Origin: Paenibacillus ginsengarvi
GTDB taxonomy: Bacteria > Bacillota > Bacilli > Paenibacillales > NBRC-103111
Assembly: GCF_003626695.1 (NCBI RefSeq)
Contig: NZ_RBAH01000028.1
Coordinates: 54,852 to 118,851, forward strand
DNA length: 64,000 nt
Direction: 5' to 3'
This document shows, in pieces, positions 25,233 to 33,283 of the stretch; the stretch's first letter is position 1; each line of letters begins with the position of its first letter. The notes under the pieces are model-generated. The model was not told the origin of the DNA. It made no database searches and saw only the letters and a list, made by a program, of their open reading frames with translations. The position numbers were made by a program, and so were the translations under genes.

Positions 25233-26894
25233 TCAGCCAGAGTCGGAGTCGGAGCGCGACCCCGACGGGGCCGCGCTCCCGCAATCATCGCATTCCACGC
25301 GATTGCGGCCGCCGTTTTTCGCCCGGTAAAGCGCCTTGTCCGCCCGCTCGATCATATCCTCCAGCGTGTTCGTGCCGTACTTGCGCTCCGGCTTGGACTG
25401 GGAGACGCCGATGCTGATCGTAATCGCGATCTCCCGCTCCTCGTCGCGGTACGGCGTGCGGACGAACGAGGCCCGGATCCGTTCGGCCAGCTCGCGGCCG
25501 CAATGTATGGGGCAGTTGGTAGCCAGTACGACAAACTCCTCTCCGCCGTAGCGGGCCACCACATCGGAGCGGCGCACGCAGTCGACAAGCAGAGAAGCAG
25601 CATGCTTCAGCACCCGGTCGCCGATCAGATGACCGTACGTATCGTTGATTTTCTTGAAATAGTCGACATCGATCAGCAGAATGCTCGACGAATTGCCGGC
25701 ACGCGCAGACGCCTCCTCGATTTTGGCCCCCTCGTTCATCAGAAAACGCCGGTTGTACACATCCGTCAAATGATCCACTACCGCAGATTCCTCGAGTAGT
25801 TGAACAGTCGTCTGCAGCTTGTCCGACATTATATTGAAGTTGTCGGAAAGCTCTTTAAGCTCCGAAGGCGCGTTCCGAATGACGGCCGGATCGATCCGGT
25901 AGCCGAATTCACCGCTGCGAATCCGCTTCGTCCCGTACAGCAGATGGGCCAGCACCCGGCTGATTTTGCGGGTAAACAGCGTTGCCGCGAAATAGGTGAG
26001 CAGCAGGATCAGAGCGCACGACAGCGCGAGCGCGACAAGCAGCCGGTAATACGGCTTGTACACATCCCGCACGCGCGTCTCGCCTATAATGAGCCATTCG
26101 CCGTCCGCCGTCCAGGCGTAAGCGCCGAACACCCGCTCCCCGCTGCGGTTTAAATACGCTTCCCGGCTCTGCACGCCCGCCAGCGCTCTCTCATAAATGT
26201 CGGTCGTGTATTGCTCGCGTGTCCACTCGTCTTCCGCCTCGCCCTTCAGCTTCGTCAGCCGGTACCCGGACTTGTTCAGCAAAAAGGTTTCGCCATTATC
26301 GCCGAACTTGAACTCGTTCACGATCGAGTCGAGCATGGACACTTTCACCGAGCCCAGCACCGCTCCTGCAAACGCACCGTCCTTGTTCAGCACCGGAGCG
26401 ATAAATACAAGCATCGGTTTTCCGCTCAAGCGGCCGGAGATCACATCGGATACGTTCGCTTGCAGGCTGCGCGCCGCGAGAAAATAACTTCTGTCGCCAA
26501 TGCTCGTCTCGGCGGGGGTCTCGTCCATTTGCAGCAAAAACTTGCCGTCCTTGTCCGCAAAAGCAAAGGAATCGAAATCGCTATGCGATTTTTTGAATAA
26601 ACGGAACTGGCTGCCCATCTCCTGCATATTCAAGGAACGGGCAGCCTGCGTTTCAGCCAAATAGCCGATATCGGACAGCCGTTGGCTTTTCCACTTGTCG
26701 ACATATAGCTTCTGCAAATCGATCGCTTCCTGGAGCGTGGCATGAATTTCTCTTTCTTTAATGACTTTGCCGAAAAAAGACATGAACGCCAGCACAAGCA
26801 AACACATCGACAGGATCATTAAAGCTACCAAAAGCCGCAGACGGCCTTTTAACGAATAAACCCGAAACTTGCCGAACAAGACCCCGCCCCGCAT
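25233..26894 (-). CDS. Cache-HAMP-GGDEF diguanylate cyclase
   Basis: 553 residues. First membrane helix at about 17-40, a large extracellular dCache sensor (SFAFADKDGKFLLQMDETPA, then IGDRSYFLAA), second helix near 285-305, a HAMP-like linker and a C-terminal GGDEF domain (VDHLTDVYNRRFLMNEG, DVDYFKKINDTYGHLIGD, RYGGEEF about residue 448). Makes c-di-GMP in response to a small extracellular ligand, probably an amino acid or carboxylate by analogy with other dCache proteins. GAGGTGGAG lies upstream of the ATG. The C-terminal tail is serine/glycine/acidic-rich (PSGSRSDSDSG). No neighbouring phosphodiesterase. Confidence 0.9.
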   Translation of the reverse strand: MRGGVLFGKFRVYSLKGRLRLLVALMILSMCLLVLAFMSFFGKVIKEREIHATLQEAIDLQKLYVDKWKSQRLSDIGYLAETQAARSLNMQEMGSQFRLFKKSHSDFDSFAFADKDGKFLLQMDETPAETSIGDRSYFLAARSLQANVSDVISGRLSGKPMLVFIAPVLNKDGAFAGAVLGSVKVSMLDSIVNEFKFGDNGETFLLNKSGYRLTKLKGEAEDEWTREQYTTDIYERALAGVQSREAYLNRSGERVFGAYAWTADGEWLIIGETRVRDVYKPYYRLLVALALSCALILLLTYFAATLFTRKISRVLAHLLYGTKRIRSGEFGYRIDPAVIRNAPSELKELSDNFNIMSDKLQTTVQLLEESAVVDHLTDVYNRRFLMNEGAKIEEASARAGNSSSILLIDVDYFKKINDTYGHLIGDRVLKHAASLLVDCVRRSDVVARYGGEEFVVLATNCPIHCGRELAERIRASFVRTPYRDEEREIAITISIGVSQSKPERKYGTNTLEDMIERADKALYRAKNGGRNRVECDDCGSAAPSGSRSDSDSG

Positions 26895-26928
26895 CCGGTC
26901 AACTCCACCTCAGTTTGCAACTTTTCTG

Positions 26929-27555
26929 TCAATCGAGCGCGACTTCCTTGCCCGGATTCCGCCCATATTCGAACATAAGCCGAATTTGCGATTCCGTAGC
27001 CCGGTTCAGCGACAGCTCCAGTCCCGCCAGCTCGCTTTCGGCAAAAAAAGCGGCGGCGGACGTTTCCAGTCCGGCCTCGAGCGAGCCCCCGATCTGCTCG
27101 CACAAGATGAATAGCTTGTATATATAATACGCCTCCGGCGGATGCGGGTGGCATTTCTTGTCCAGCACCGCGAGCAGCTTCACCGCGCGGACGAGCAGCC
27201 CCGACTCCTCGCGGATTTCCTTGACGGCGACCTCCTTCGGCGTATAGCCGATGTCGGCCCATCCTCCGGGCAGCGTCCATTTGCCGTCGGATTTTTCGCG
27301 GACGAGCAGCAGCTTGCCGTCCTGGAACACGACGCCGCGCACGTCGACCTTCGGCGTCGGATAACCCGTCTCGGAAGCGAACAGCTCCTTGACCACCGCG
27401 TACGGCAGTCCGGTCTGTTCGCGCATCATCGCGATGCTGATCTCCCGCAGCTCCTCGTAGCGTTCGAGGTCGTATCCGTCTTTGGCGTAAGTTAGCCCCG
27501 TCTGAGCAATCGCTTGAATGCGCTGCGTCCACTCCAGCCAGCGATTTTCGTTCAT
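26929..27555 (-). CDS. NUDIX hydrolase with N-terminal helical domain
   Basis: About 208 residues. A helical N-terminal domain (WLEWTQRIQAIAQTGLTYAK, YDLERYEELREISIAMM) precedes the catalytic part VDVRGVVFQDGKLLLVRE with the Nudix box LPGGWADIGYTPKEVAVKEI REESGL. This build is typical of the NUDIX_N group that includes ADP-ribose or sugar-nucleotide pyrophosphatases of Bacilli. GGAAGGAGGCTTTGCGG precedes the ATG. The radical SAM gene lies 53 bp upstream on the same strand, so the two may be cotranscribed. Confidence 0.88.
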   Translation of the reverse strand: MNENRWLEWTQRIQAIAQTGLTYAKDGYDLERYEELREISIAMMREQTGLPYAVVKELFASETGYPTPKVDVRGVVFQDGKLLLVREKSDGKWTLPGGWADIGYTPKEVAVKEIREESGLLVRAVKLLAVLDKKCHPHPPEAYYIYKLFILCEQIGGSLEAGLETSAAAFFAESELAGLELSLNRATESQIRLMFEYGRNPGKEVALD

Positions 27556-27608
27556 CCGCAAAGCCTCCTTCCTCGTCCCTGTCCGTATGTCGAAGCGGCC
27601 CGGCAAGC

Positions 27609-29375
27609 TTATCCGATCGCTGCGGCGCTCTCCAGTCTCATGGAGAAATGGCGCGTGCCGCTGCCGTCAGGCTCGAAGACGACGGTCAGCAGCGAACGGC
27701 CGCTCCGGTCGATCGTACCGTCCAGCTCGTAGCGCTGCAAATCGAACGGAAGCGTCTCGATGACGGCGTGCTTGTGCAGCTCCTTCTCCGTAAGGCCGAG
27801 CGCGGCAAACGCCGGAGACACCCGCTGCGGCTGTTCCGCCAGCATCCGCATGCCGCGGAGCTGCGCTGTTTTGTCGAGCGTGAAGTCCCACCATATTTTG
27901 CGCGGCTTGTATTTGTGATTCAGGAAATAGTCGAGCTTCATCAGCCCTTCGATGACCTCGAAGTCGGCCGTGCCGCGGTCCAGCAGGAACGCCTTCAGCC
28001 GTTCGAACAAATCCTCGAGCTGATGGCCGATCTTCTGCCAGCCCCGCTCCTCCCAATAATCGCCGAACAGCTGGAAGAAGTCGAACGCCGAGTCGAACTC
28101 ACGGTCGATTAAATACCGGACGGTCCGGTCCATCCTGTGCGCGTTCCAATACTTTTCGAGCACATCCTCCACACGCTTGATCCGCATCAGGTCGGAAAAC
28201 GGCAGGATGGCGTTGCCCAGTATCTCGTAAGGGGAGTGATCCATATAAACGTAGCCGTATTTGTCCGCGTCGTGACGAAGACCGGTTCCGCGCAGCATTT
28301 TCAAAAACCCGAGCTGAAGCTCCTCGGGACCGAGAGCGAACACGTCGTTAAACGTTTTGCGGAACGAGGCGTAATCCTCCTCGGGCAAGCCGGCGATCAA
28401 GTCGAGATGCTGATCGATTTTGCCGCTCGCCTTCACCATGCTGACCGTTCGCGTCAGCTTGGCGAAATTTTGCCGCCGTTTGACTAGCTCGTTCGTGGCA
28501 TCGTTCGTCGACTGTACGCCGATCTCGAACCGGAACACCCCGGGAGGCGCATGCTCGGCCAAAAAGTCGAGCACCTCGGGACGCATGATGTCCGCGGTAA
28601 TCTCGAACTGGAATACGCAGCCACGATGGTTGTCGATCAGAAACTGGAAAATGTCCATCGCATATTCCCGTTTGATGTTAAATGTGCGGTCGACGAACTT
28701 GATCAGCTTCGCCCCGGAGTCGATCAGATGCAGCAAATCGGCCTTCGTCCGCTCGATGTCGAAGTAACGAACGCCAACCTCGATGCTGGATAAGCAGAAC
28801 TGGCAGCTGAACGGGCAGCCCCGGCTCGTCTCGAAATAAACGACGCGGCTGGCCAGCGCAGGCTCGTCCTCGGCAAAGCGGTGCGGCGACGGAATGTCAT
28901 CCAGGTTCAGCTTCGGCCGGCCCGGATTGACACACACCTCGCCCGCCTTGTTGCGGTAGGCGATGCCGAACACGAAGTGAAACTTACGCGAGGCGGACAG
29001 CTCCCGCAGCAAATGGAGAAACGTCTCCTCCCCTTCGCCCATGACGATGCAATCCACCTCGGGAATCCGGTTCATCCAGTATTCCGTATCGTACGATACC
29101 TCGGGACCGCCGAGCACGATCGTAAGCTCCGGCTTGATCTTCTTCAGCACGCTGATGACGCGGATCGTTTCCTCGATGTTCCAGATGTAACACGAAAAGC
29201 CGATCACGTCCGGATCGCGGCGGAACAGATCGCTTACAATATTCATAACGGGATCTTTAATGGTATATTCGGCCATATCGACATCGAACTCGTCCCGGCA
29301 GAACGCTTTCAAATAACGCAGCGCGAGACAAGTATGAATGTATTTGGCGTTTAAGCTGGATACGACGACTTTCAT
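27609..29375 (-). CDS. B12-binding domain radical SAM protein
   Basis: 588 residues. N-terminal cobalamin-binding Rossmann-like part (MKVVVSSLNAKYIHTCLALR, then VIGFSCYIWNIEETIRVISV and IVLGGPEVSYDTEYW), then a radical SAM core with the CxxxCxxC cluster site SRGCPFSCQFCLSS near residue 190, and a C-terminal DUF4080-like extension (KYKPRKIWWDFTLDK, RYELDG). The DxHxxG cobalamin ligand motif is not evident, so B12 may be bound differently or not at all. Family members often methylate or rearrange tRNA, lipid or natural products; substrate here is unknown. AAAGGACGGTTTCC precedes the ATG. Confidence 0.88.
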   Translation of the reverse strand: MKVVVSSLNAKYIHTCLALRYLKAFCRDEFDVDMAEYTIKDPVMNIVSDLFRRDPDVIGFSCYIWNIEETIRVISVLKKIKPELTIVLGGPEVSYDTEYWMNRIPEVDCIVMGEGEETFLHLLRELSASRKFHFVFGIAYRNKAGEVCVNPGRPKLNLDDIPSPHRFAEDEPALASRVVYFETSRGCPFSCQFCLSSIEVGVRYFDIERTKADLLHLIDSGAKLIKFVDRTFNIKREYAMDIFQFLIDNHRGCVFQFEITADIMRPEVLDFLAEHAPPGVFRFEIGVQSTNDATNELVKRRQNFAKLTRTVSMVKASGKIDQHLDLIAGLPEEDYASFRKTFNDVFALGPEELQLGFLKMLRGTGLRHDADKYGYVYMDHSPYEILGNAILPFSDLMRIKRVEDVLEKYWNAHRMDRTVRYLIDREFDSAFDFFQLFGDYWEERGWQKIGHQLEDLFERLKAFLLDRGTADFEVIEGLMKLDYFLNHKYKPRKIWWDFTLDKTAQLRGMRMLAEQPQRVSPAFAALGLTEKELHKHAVIETLPFDLQRYELDGTIDRSGRSLLTVVFEPDGSGTRHFSMRLESAAAIG

Positions 29376-29465
29376 GGAAACCGTCCTTTCGTTCTCATCC
29401 TCTCATTGTACACGAAATAGGGGTCGCAACAAAATCCCCCCCAAGCTCCTCTGCCCGCTGCACAA

Positions 29466-29506
29466 GTAAAAGCAGTCCGCCCCGCTCGGGAACAGACTGC
29501 TTTTTA
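29466..29506. terminator. Terminator, usable on both strands
   Basis: AAAAGCAGTC pairs with GACTGCTTTTT around a GC-rich loop. It closes the operon that ends with the solute-binding gene on the minus strand. Confidence 0.8.
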
Positions 29507-29533
29507 CTAGAAATACGCTTTGGTAGCGCAGCT

Positions 29534-30856
29534 TTACTTGGCTTTTTCTTCGGCAAGTGCTTTCACGGAAGCTTCGTCGGCACTGCGCAAGGCGGTATTG
29601 ACGTCTTTCGTTCCCAGAAGCAGGTTAATCATTTCGGGCAGCAAAAATTTGTCCTGCACGTTGACGTTATTCACAAGCCCGGGCGAGCGGCCCTGAGGCT
29701 CCGGCGCAAATTTGTTATAAGAAAACGCGGCGATATTTTTGCCTTTATAGAGCGGCTCGTTTTCCATGAATGCTTTTTTGATTTTGTCGTTCGTCAAGAC
29801 GGGGAATCTTCCGTCCTTCGACATTCTCGTCTGGTATTCGTCCGATGTCATATAAGCGGCGACCTCGAAGGCTGCTTGCTGATTTTTGCTCCCTTTTAAA
29901 ATATAGTTATACAGCGCGTTCGCTTGCAGTCCAATGCCCGGTTTTTCCTTGTAAGCCGGAATCGAAACGACGTCCCAATTGAACTTCCAAGACGGGATGT
30001 CTAAAGTCATGACGGTCATCGCGGATAGTCCGGAAGTGAAAACTTTGCGGTCTTCTTCCTTGTTCGCCGTTTTCGCATCGAATTTCAAGCCGGGCAGCGT
30101 GTAGAAGCGAAGCCAATTGTCGATCACTTTTTTCCAATCTTCGTTCAGAAACGTGGTCTTCTCTTCCTTCGGATCTAAGTACGGCAAATTAAACGGGTTT
30201 CTCAAGAAAAACGTGTCGCCCCAGCGATCGCTGAACCCGCGGTACTGTACGCCTTGATCGACGCGGGTAAGCTTGGCTGCGATGCCGTAAATGTCATCCC
30301 AGGTCATGCCGTCCTTCGGATAAGCCACCCCGAATTTATCGAACAAATCTTTGTTGTAATATAAGGCGTTGGCATCCAGATTCAGCGGCAAACCGACAAT
30401 TTTGCCATTGGCGACTTTCTGCATAATGTCCACGGTTGCAGGGTCGAGACGTCCCAAGTCATAGCCGTTGCTTTTGATCAGCGGACTTATATCGTTCACC
30501 AAACCGAGGGGGTTCAGCTGATTCGTAATCGCTCCTTTGCTGCCGATGAATATTTCCGGAATCGTTCCGGCCGTTACCAGATCGTTAATATTCGCTCCCG
30601 GGCCGGGCGGGTACCCCTTGAATGTAATATGCGGAAACTTCTCTCTCAATGGCTCCACATAAAATTTGTCGAACTCCTGCTGGTTGACCGAACCGAAAAC
30701 AAAACCAAGCGTTACCGGCTCCTTCATCGCTTTGGGCGGTGTCGTCACTCCGCTCGGGCCGCCCTCCTCCTTGCCGCCTCCATTGCCGCTGCATGCCGCG
30801 AGCAGGGACACGATCAGGACGGCTATCGCTGTCCTCATGCTTGCTTTTTGTAACAT
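29534..30856 (-). CDS. Extracellular sugar-binding lipoprotein (ABC family 1)
   Basis: 440 residues. Lipoprotein signal MLQKASMRTAIAVLIVSL with lipobox LLAAC. Same family and same conserved block (YNKDLFDKFGVAYPKDGMTW) as the two other binding proteins here, but clearly a separate paralogue. GGAGGAAACCCG precedes the ATG. It follows the 675-residue protein by 56 bp on the same strand, so both would be under the GTGGACCA-type operators found upstream; it is likely to deliver a degradation product of the GH2 enzyme's substrate. No permease or ATPase gene accompanies it. Confidence 0.9.
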   Translation of the reverse strand: MLQKASMRTAIAVLIVSLLAACSGNGGGKEEGGPSGVTTPPKAMKEPVTLGFVFGSVNQQEFDKFYVEPLREKFPHITFKGYPPGPGANINDLVTAGTIPEIFIGSKGAITNQLNPLGLVNDISPLIKSNGYDLGRLDPATVDIMQKVANGKIVGLPLNLDANALYYNKDLFDKFGVAYPKDGMTWDDIYGIAAKLTRVDQGVQYRGFSDRWGDTFFLRNPFNLPYLDPKEEKTTFLNEDWKKVIDNWLRFYTLPGLKFDAKTANKEEDRKVFTSGLSAMTVMTLDIPSWKFNWDVVSIPAYKEKPGIGLQANALYNYILKGSKNQQAAFEVAAYMTSDEYQTRMSKDGRFPVLTNDKIKKAFMENEPLYKGKNIAAFSYNKFAPEPQGRSPGLVNNVNVQDKFLLPEMINLLLGTKDVNTALRSADEASVKALAEEKAK

Positions 30857-30912
30857 CGGGTTTCCTCCCTTTTTCTTTTTAATAATTTTCCAACAGGATC
30901 GCCTTGCGTTTT

Positions 30913-32940
30913 TTATATGAATGTAATAGTTACGATCAATTCCGCTTTATGAGGTTGACGGGCTCCTGAGCCAATACGAATGAGACCTAACGGATAAGGG
31001 CAAAAGCTGTTTATCCCGCCCGGTTCGCCGGCTCTGCCACGGCTTCCGACGCATAGCTCCGTATTGTCCTCGTTCGAATAATTCTCCGCCTTCTCGATCT
31101 CGATCTGGCAGCACTTTCCTCCCGCTTCAAAAATGAATGCCCGAACGGAACGGATGTCTATATAGGTCGACGCATCAAAATTGTAAACGTTCTCCCGGCC
31201 GTCCTTCAACCTGATCCGCAGCGGTGACAGCTTCGGCACCGGGATGTTGAACCAGCCTTTTCGGACGAAAAGCCCCGGCGGAGCGGAAAAGCATTGGGTT
31301 ATACGAATCGAAGCTTCCTCGAACCGGTTATGCACGTCGAACGTTACGCATGGCAACTCACTTTGTTTGCGGAACCGGGGTTCGATGCCAGCCCCCAGCT
31401 TCTTCACATGCGGATGTCCGTACGGAACGAATTCCGATGGATCAAGCGTTCGACCATCCGGTGCGGTAACGGAGAAATCGAATGATTCTCCGAATAGGGT
31501 GGCCCCCGACCGCGCGACTTTTCCGTTCCGATCCTGCACCTCCATCCCGAACAAATAGTCGGGATCGTTTGGCGGGGCGTATACCAGCCCGTCACCCGCG
31601 AACAAAGTCGTAATCGCGGCGCCGCCAACGATCGTACCGATGAATTCGCCTCCGAAATGCGGGGCTGTCGGCGTATTGCACCCGCTTGTGCAGGCGGCGA
31701 AAGACGTTTCGTACACCGGCGTGCTGACCCTGACCCAGCGATGCCACCATGAATAGGCATAGTAAGGCTCCGGCTCCGCGGCTTCAATGGCGGGGATCCC
31801 GAATTCGTAAGCGTACGTCGCAACCTTGGCGTAAATCTCGATGCAATTAAACTTGTCGAACTGCTTCTCTACAGTCAAGCGGTGCCCGTAAGGCTGATGC
31901 GGCGGCACACCCGTTTCCCGGAAATGGTCGGACGATGCGAAATGATCCAGAAACCGGTCGGCAAACCATTTGAAATGGCTTTGCATCTCCTTCCGTTCGG
32001 CGAGCGGTCCCGGATCGGCAAGGCAGGCAAGCGGAGCACTTTCAAAGATCACTTTGCCGTACCAGGCCCGGTACAAGCCGTACCCGTCCACGTCGCAGGA
32101 CATGCGTCCGGCCCGCGACAAATCTTTGTAGAGCCCTTCGGCGTATTTGACGCAAAAATCGTCCCAGTGCGCCGTCCTCTCGAGCAATCCGTTTTTCAGT
32201 CCATGCGCGTACGTGAACATAAAGCCGTCCAACTCGGTTAAATAATAGGCGGGCGTATGGGTATTGACCGGCAATTCGTTCACCGCTCCCGTCCCGCAGC
32301 CATAGTTGAACGTAAAGTCAGGGTGCAGTACAGCTTCCTGAATGCCCGGACGGACGGAAAGATGGCGATACTTTCCATTAACGGTCGAATGCGTGTACGC
32401 GTAGATGCCGTTATCGAACAGCGTCTTGTACTGATTGAGATAATAAGGTTCATCTGTAACCAAATAAGCGAAATAATAGCTGAGTATTTCAAACCGGAGA
32501 GATTGGTCGGCCCCCGCGGTTCCTTTCTCCCCGGCCTCCGGGTGATACCGCGCGATGCGGACGACCGCATCGCGCACCGGCTGCTCCAGATGCTCCATGC
32601 CGGCCTCCTTCAAATGCCCATAGGCAAGGCCGAGCGACCGGCAAATCGTGAACGCGAAACCCGGATGATCGTTAACCGCTTTGCACTCCACCGTCTCGTA
32701 TACAAGGCCGTTCTCCGTTACGAGACCGACGATTCGCTCCAGCAACCGGTTGAAGCGATACCGATGCGTCTCCTCCTTCGTCCATAAATACAAATACATA
32801 TGGTGTACCATCGCCATCGACGCAAAGCTGCACACGGCAGGCTGACCGTCGCTCTGCCTGTACATGCCAGTCTGTTCATCCCAGCTCTCGTCGAGAAAAG
32901 TCTCTAAAGCCCGATTACGCAAAAATGCCAGCTCCCGCAT
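30913..32940 (-). CDS. Uncharacterised 675-residue protein in a glycan locus
   Basis: No signal peptide, so probably cytosolic. The first 450 residues are helical with repeated aromatic/His clusters (YLYLWTKEETHRYRF, VNDHPGFAFTICRSLGLAYG, YYFAYLVTDEPYYLNQYKTL), a pattern like the alpha/alpha toroid of several lyases and hydrolases. The rest looks beta-rich (LFGESFDFSVTAPDGRTLDP, LRIRLKDGRENVYNFDA), as in lyases with a C-terminal sandwich. Histidine and tyrosine pairs could serve in catalysis, but I recognise no named family. AGGAGCGATCACA precedes the ATG. Two GTGGACCA-type operators lie upstream, and the sugar-binding gene is downstream. Likely acts on an imported oligosaccharide; function is inferred from context only. 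Confidence 0.75.
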   Translation of the reverse strand: MRELAFLRNRALETFLDESWDEQTGMYRQSDGQPAVCSFASMAMVHHMYLYLWTKEETHRYRFNRLLERIVGLVTENGLVYETVECKAVNDHPGFAFTICRSLGLAYGHLKEAGMEHLEQPVRDAVVRIARYHPEAGEKGTAGADQSLRFEILSYYFAYLVTDEPYYLNQYKTLFDNGIYAYTHSTVNGKYRHLSVRPGIQEAVLHPDFTFNYGCGTGAVNELPVNTHTPAYYLTELDGFMFTYAHGLKNGLLERTAHWDDFCVKYAEGLYKDLSRAGRMSCDVDGYGLYRAWYGKVIFESAPLACLADPGPLAERKEMQSHFKWFADRFLDHFASSDHFRETGVPPHQPYGHRLTVEKQFDKFNCIEIYAKVATYAYEFGIPAIEAAEPEPYYAYSWWHRWVRVSTPVYETSFAACTSGCNTPTAPHFGGEFIGTIVGGAAITTLFAGDGLVYAPPNDPDYLFGMEVQDRNGKVARSGATLFGESFDFSVTAPDGRTLDPSEFVPYGHPHVKKLGAGIEPRFRKQSELPCVTFDVHNRFEEASIRITQCFSAPPGLFVRKGWFNIPVPKLSPLRIRLKDGRENVYNFDASTYIDIRSVRAFIFEAGGKCCQIEIEKAENYSNEDNTELCVGSRGRAGEPGGINSFCPYPLGLIRIGSGARQPHKAELIVTITFI

Positions 32941-33062
32941 TGTGATCGCTCCTATTTTTTCATTTCCTCAGTGATTTTTTGTCAGTCTCTTCCTCAGCCC
33001 TCCGCAGCAGCATGTTTGACCTTCATTTGGTTCATTCCCCCTTCATATGTTCACTGTGGACA

Positions 33063-33075
33063 GTGGACCATTCAC
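33063..33075. promoter_or_regulatory. GTGGACCA-type operator (site D)
   Basis: GTGGACCATTCAC, one mismatch from the perfect palindrome GTGGA-CCA-TCCAC found at the regulator and GH2 genes. A GTGGA half-site is seven bases before it. About 120 bp upstream of the 675-residue gene. Confidence 0.65.
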
Positions 33076-33156
33076 TATATATGAAAAAACGCTTACCCAG
33101 TAAGTTGTGCGTAAGAAGCGGCAGTATTTTTACTAGAAAGGGATTAGGCTTGGCGC

Positions 33157-33169
33157 GTGGACCAACCAC
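33157..33169. promoter_or_regulatory. GTGGACCA-type operator (site C)
   Basis: GTGGACCAACCAC, with the left flank TTGGCGC identical to that of site A. Second operator upstream of the 675-residue gene. Confidence 0.65.
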
Positions 33170-33192
33170 AATAATGACAAAATAGTACCCCG

Positions 33193-33206
33193 TGAAAGCG
33201 CTTCTG
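33193..33206. promoter_or_regulatory. Possible cre site
   Basis: TGAAAGCGCTTCTG fits the CcpA consensus TGWNANCGNTNNCA at 12 of 14 places. It lies between the GH2 gene's end and the two operators of the 675-residue gene. Weak on its own, plausible for a sugar locus. Confidence 0.35.
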
Positions 33207-33243
33207 TCAATACTAGGAAAGCGTTTTATTAATATTCTTACCA

Positions 33244-33269
33244 TACCTCCGGCGGCTTCGCCGGAGGTA
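33244..33269 (-). terminator. Strong hairpin after the GH2 gene
   Basis: An 11-base perfect stem (TACCTCCGGCG) with a four-base loop 15 bp past the GH2 stop. On the minus strand it is not followed by a T-run, so it is a terminator or mRNA-stabilising hairpin of lower certainty. Confidence 0.5.
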
Positions 33270-33283
33270 CGGGCCAGTATGCA

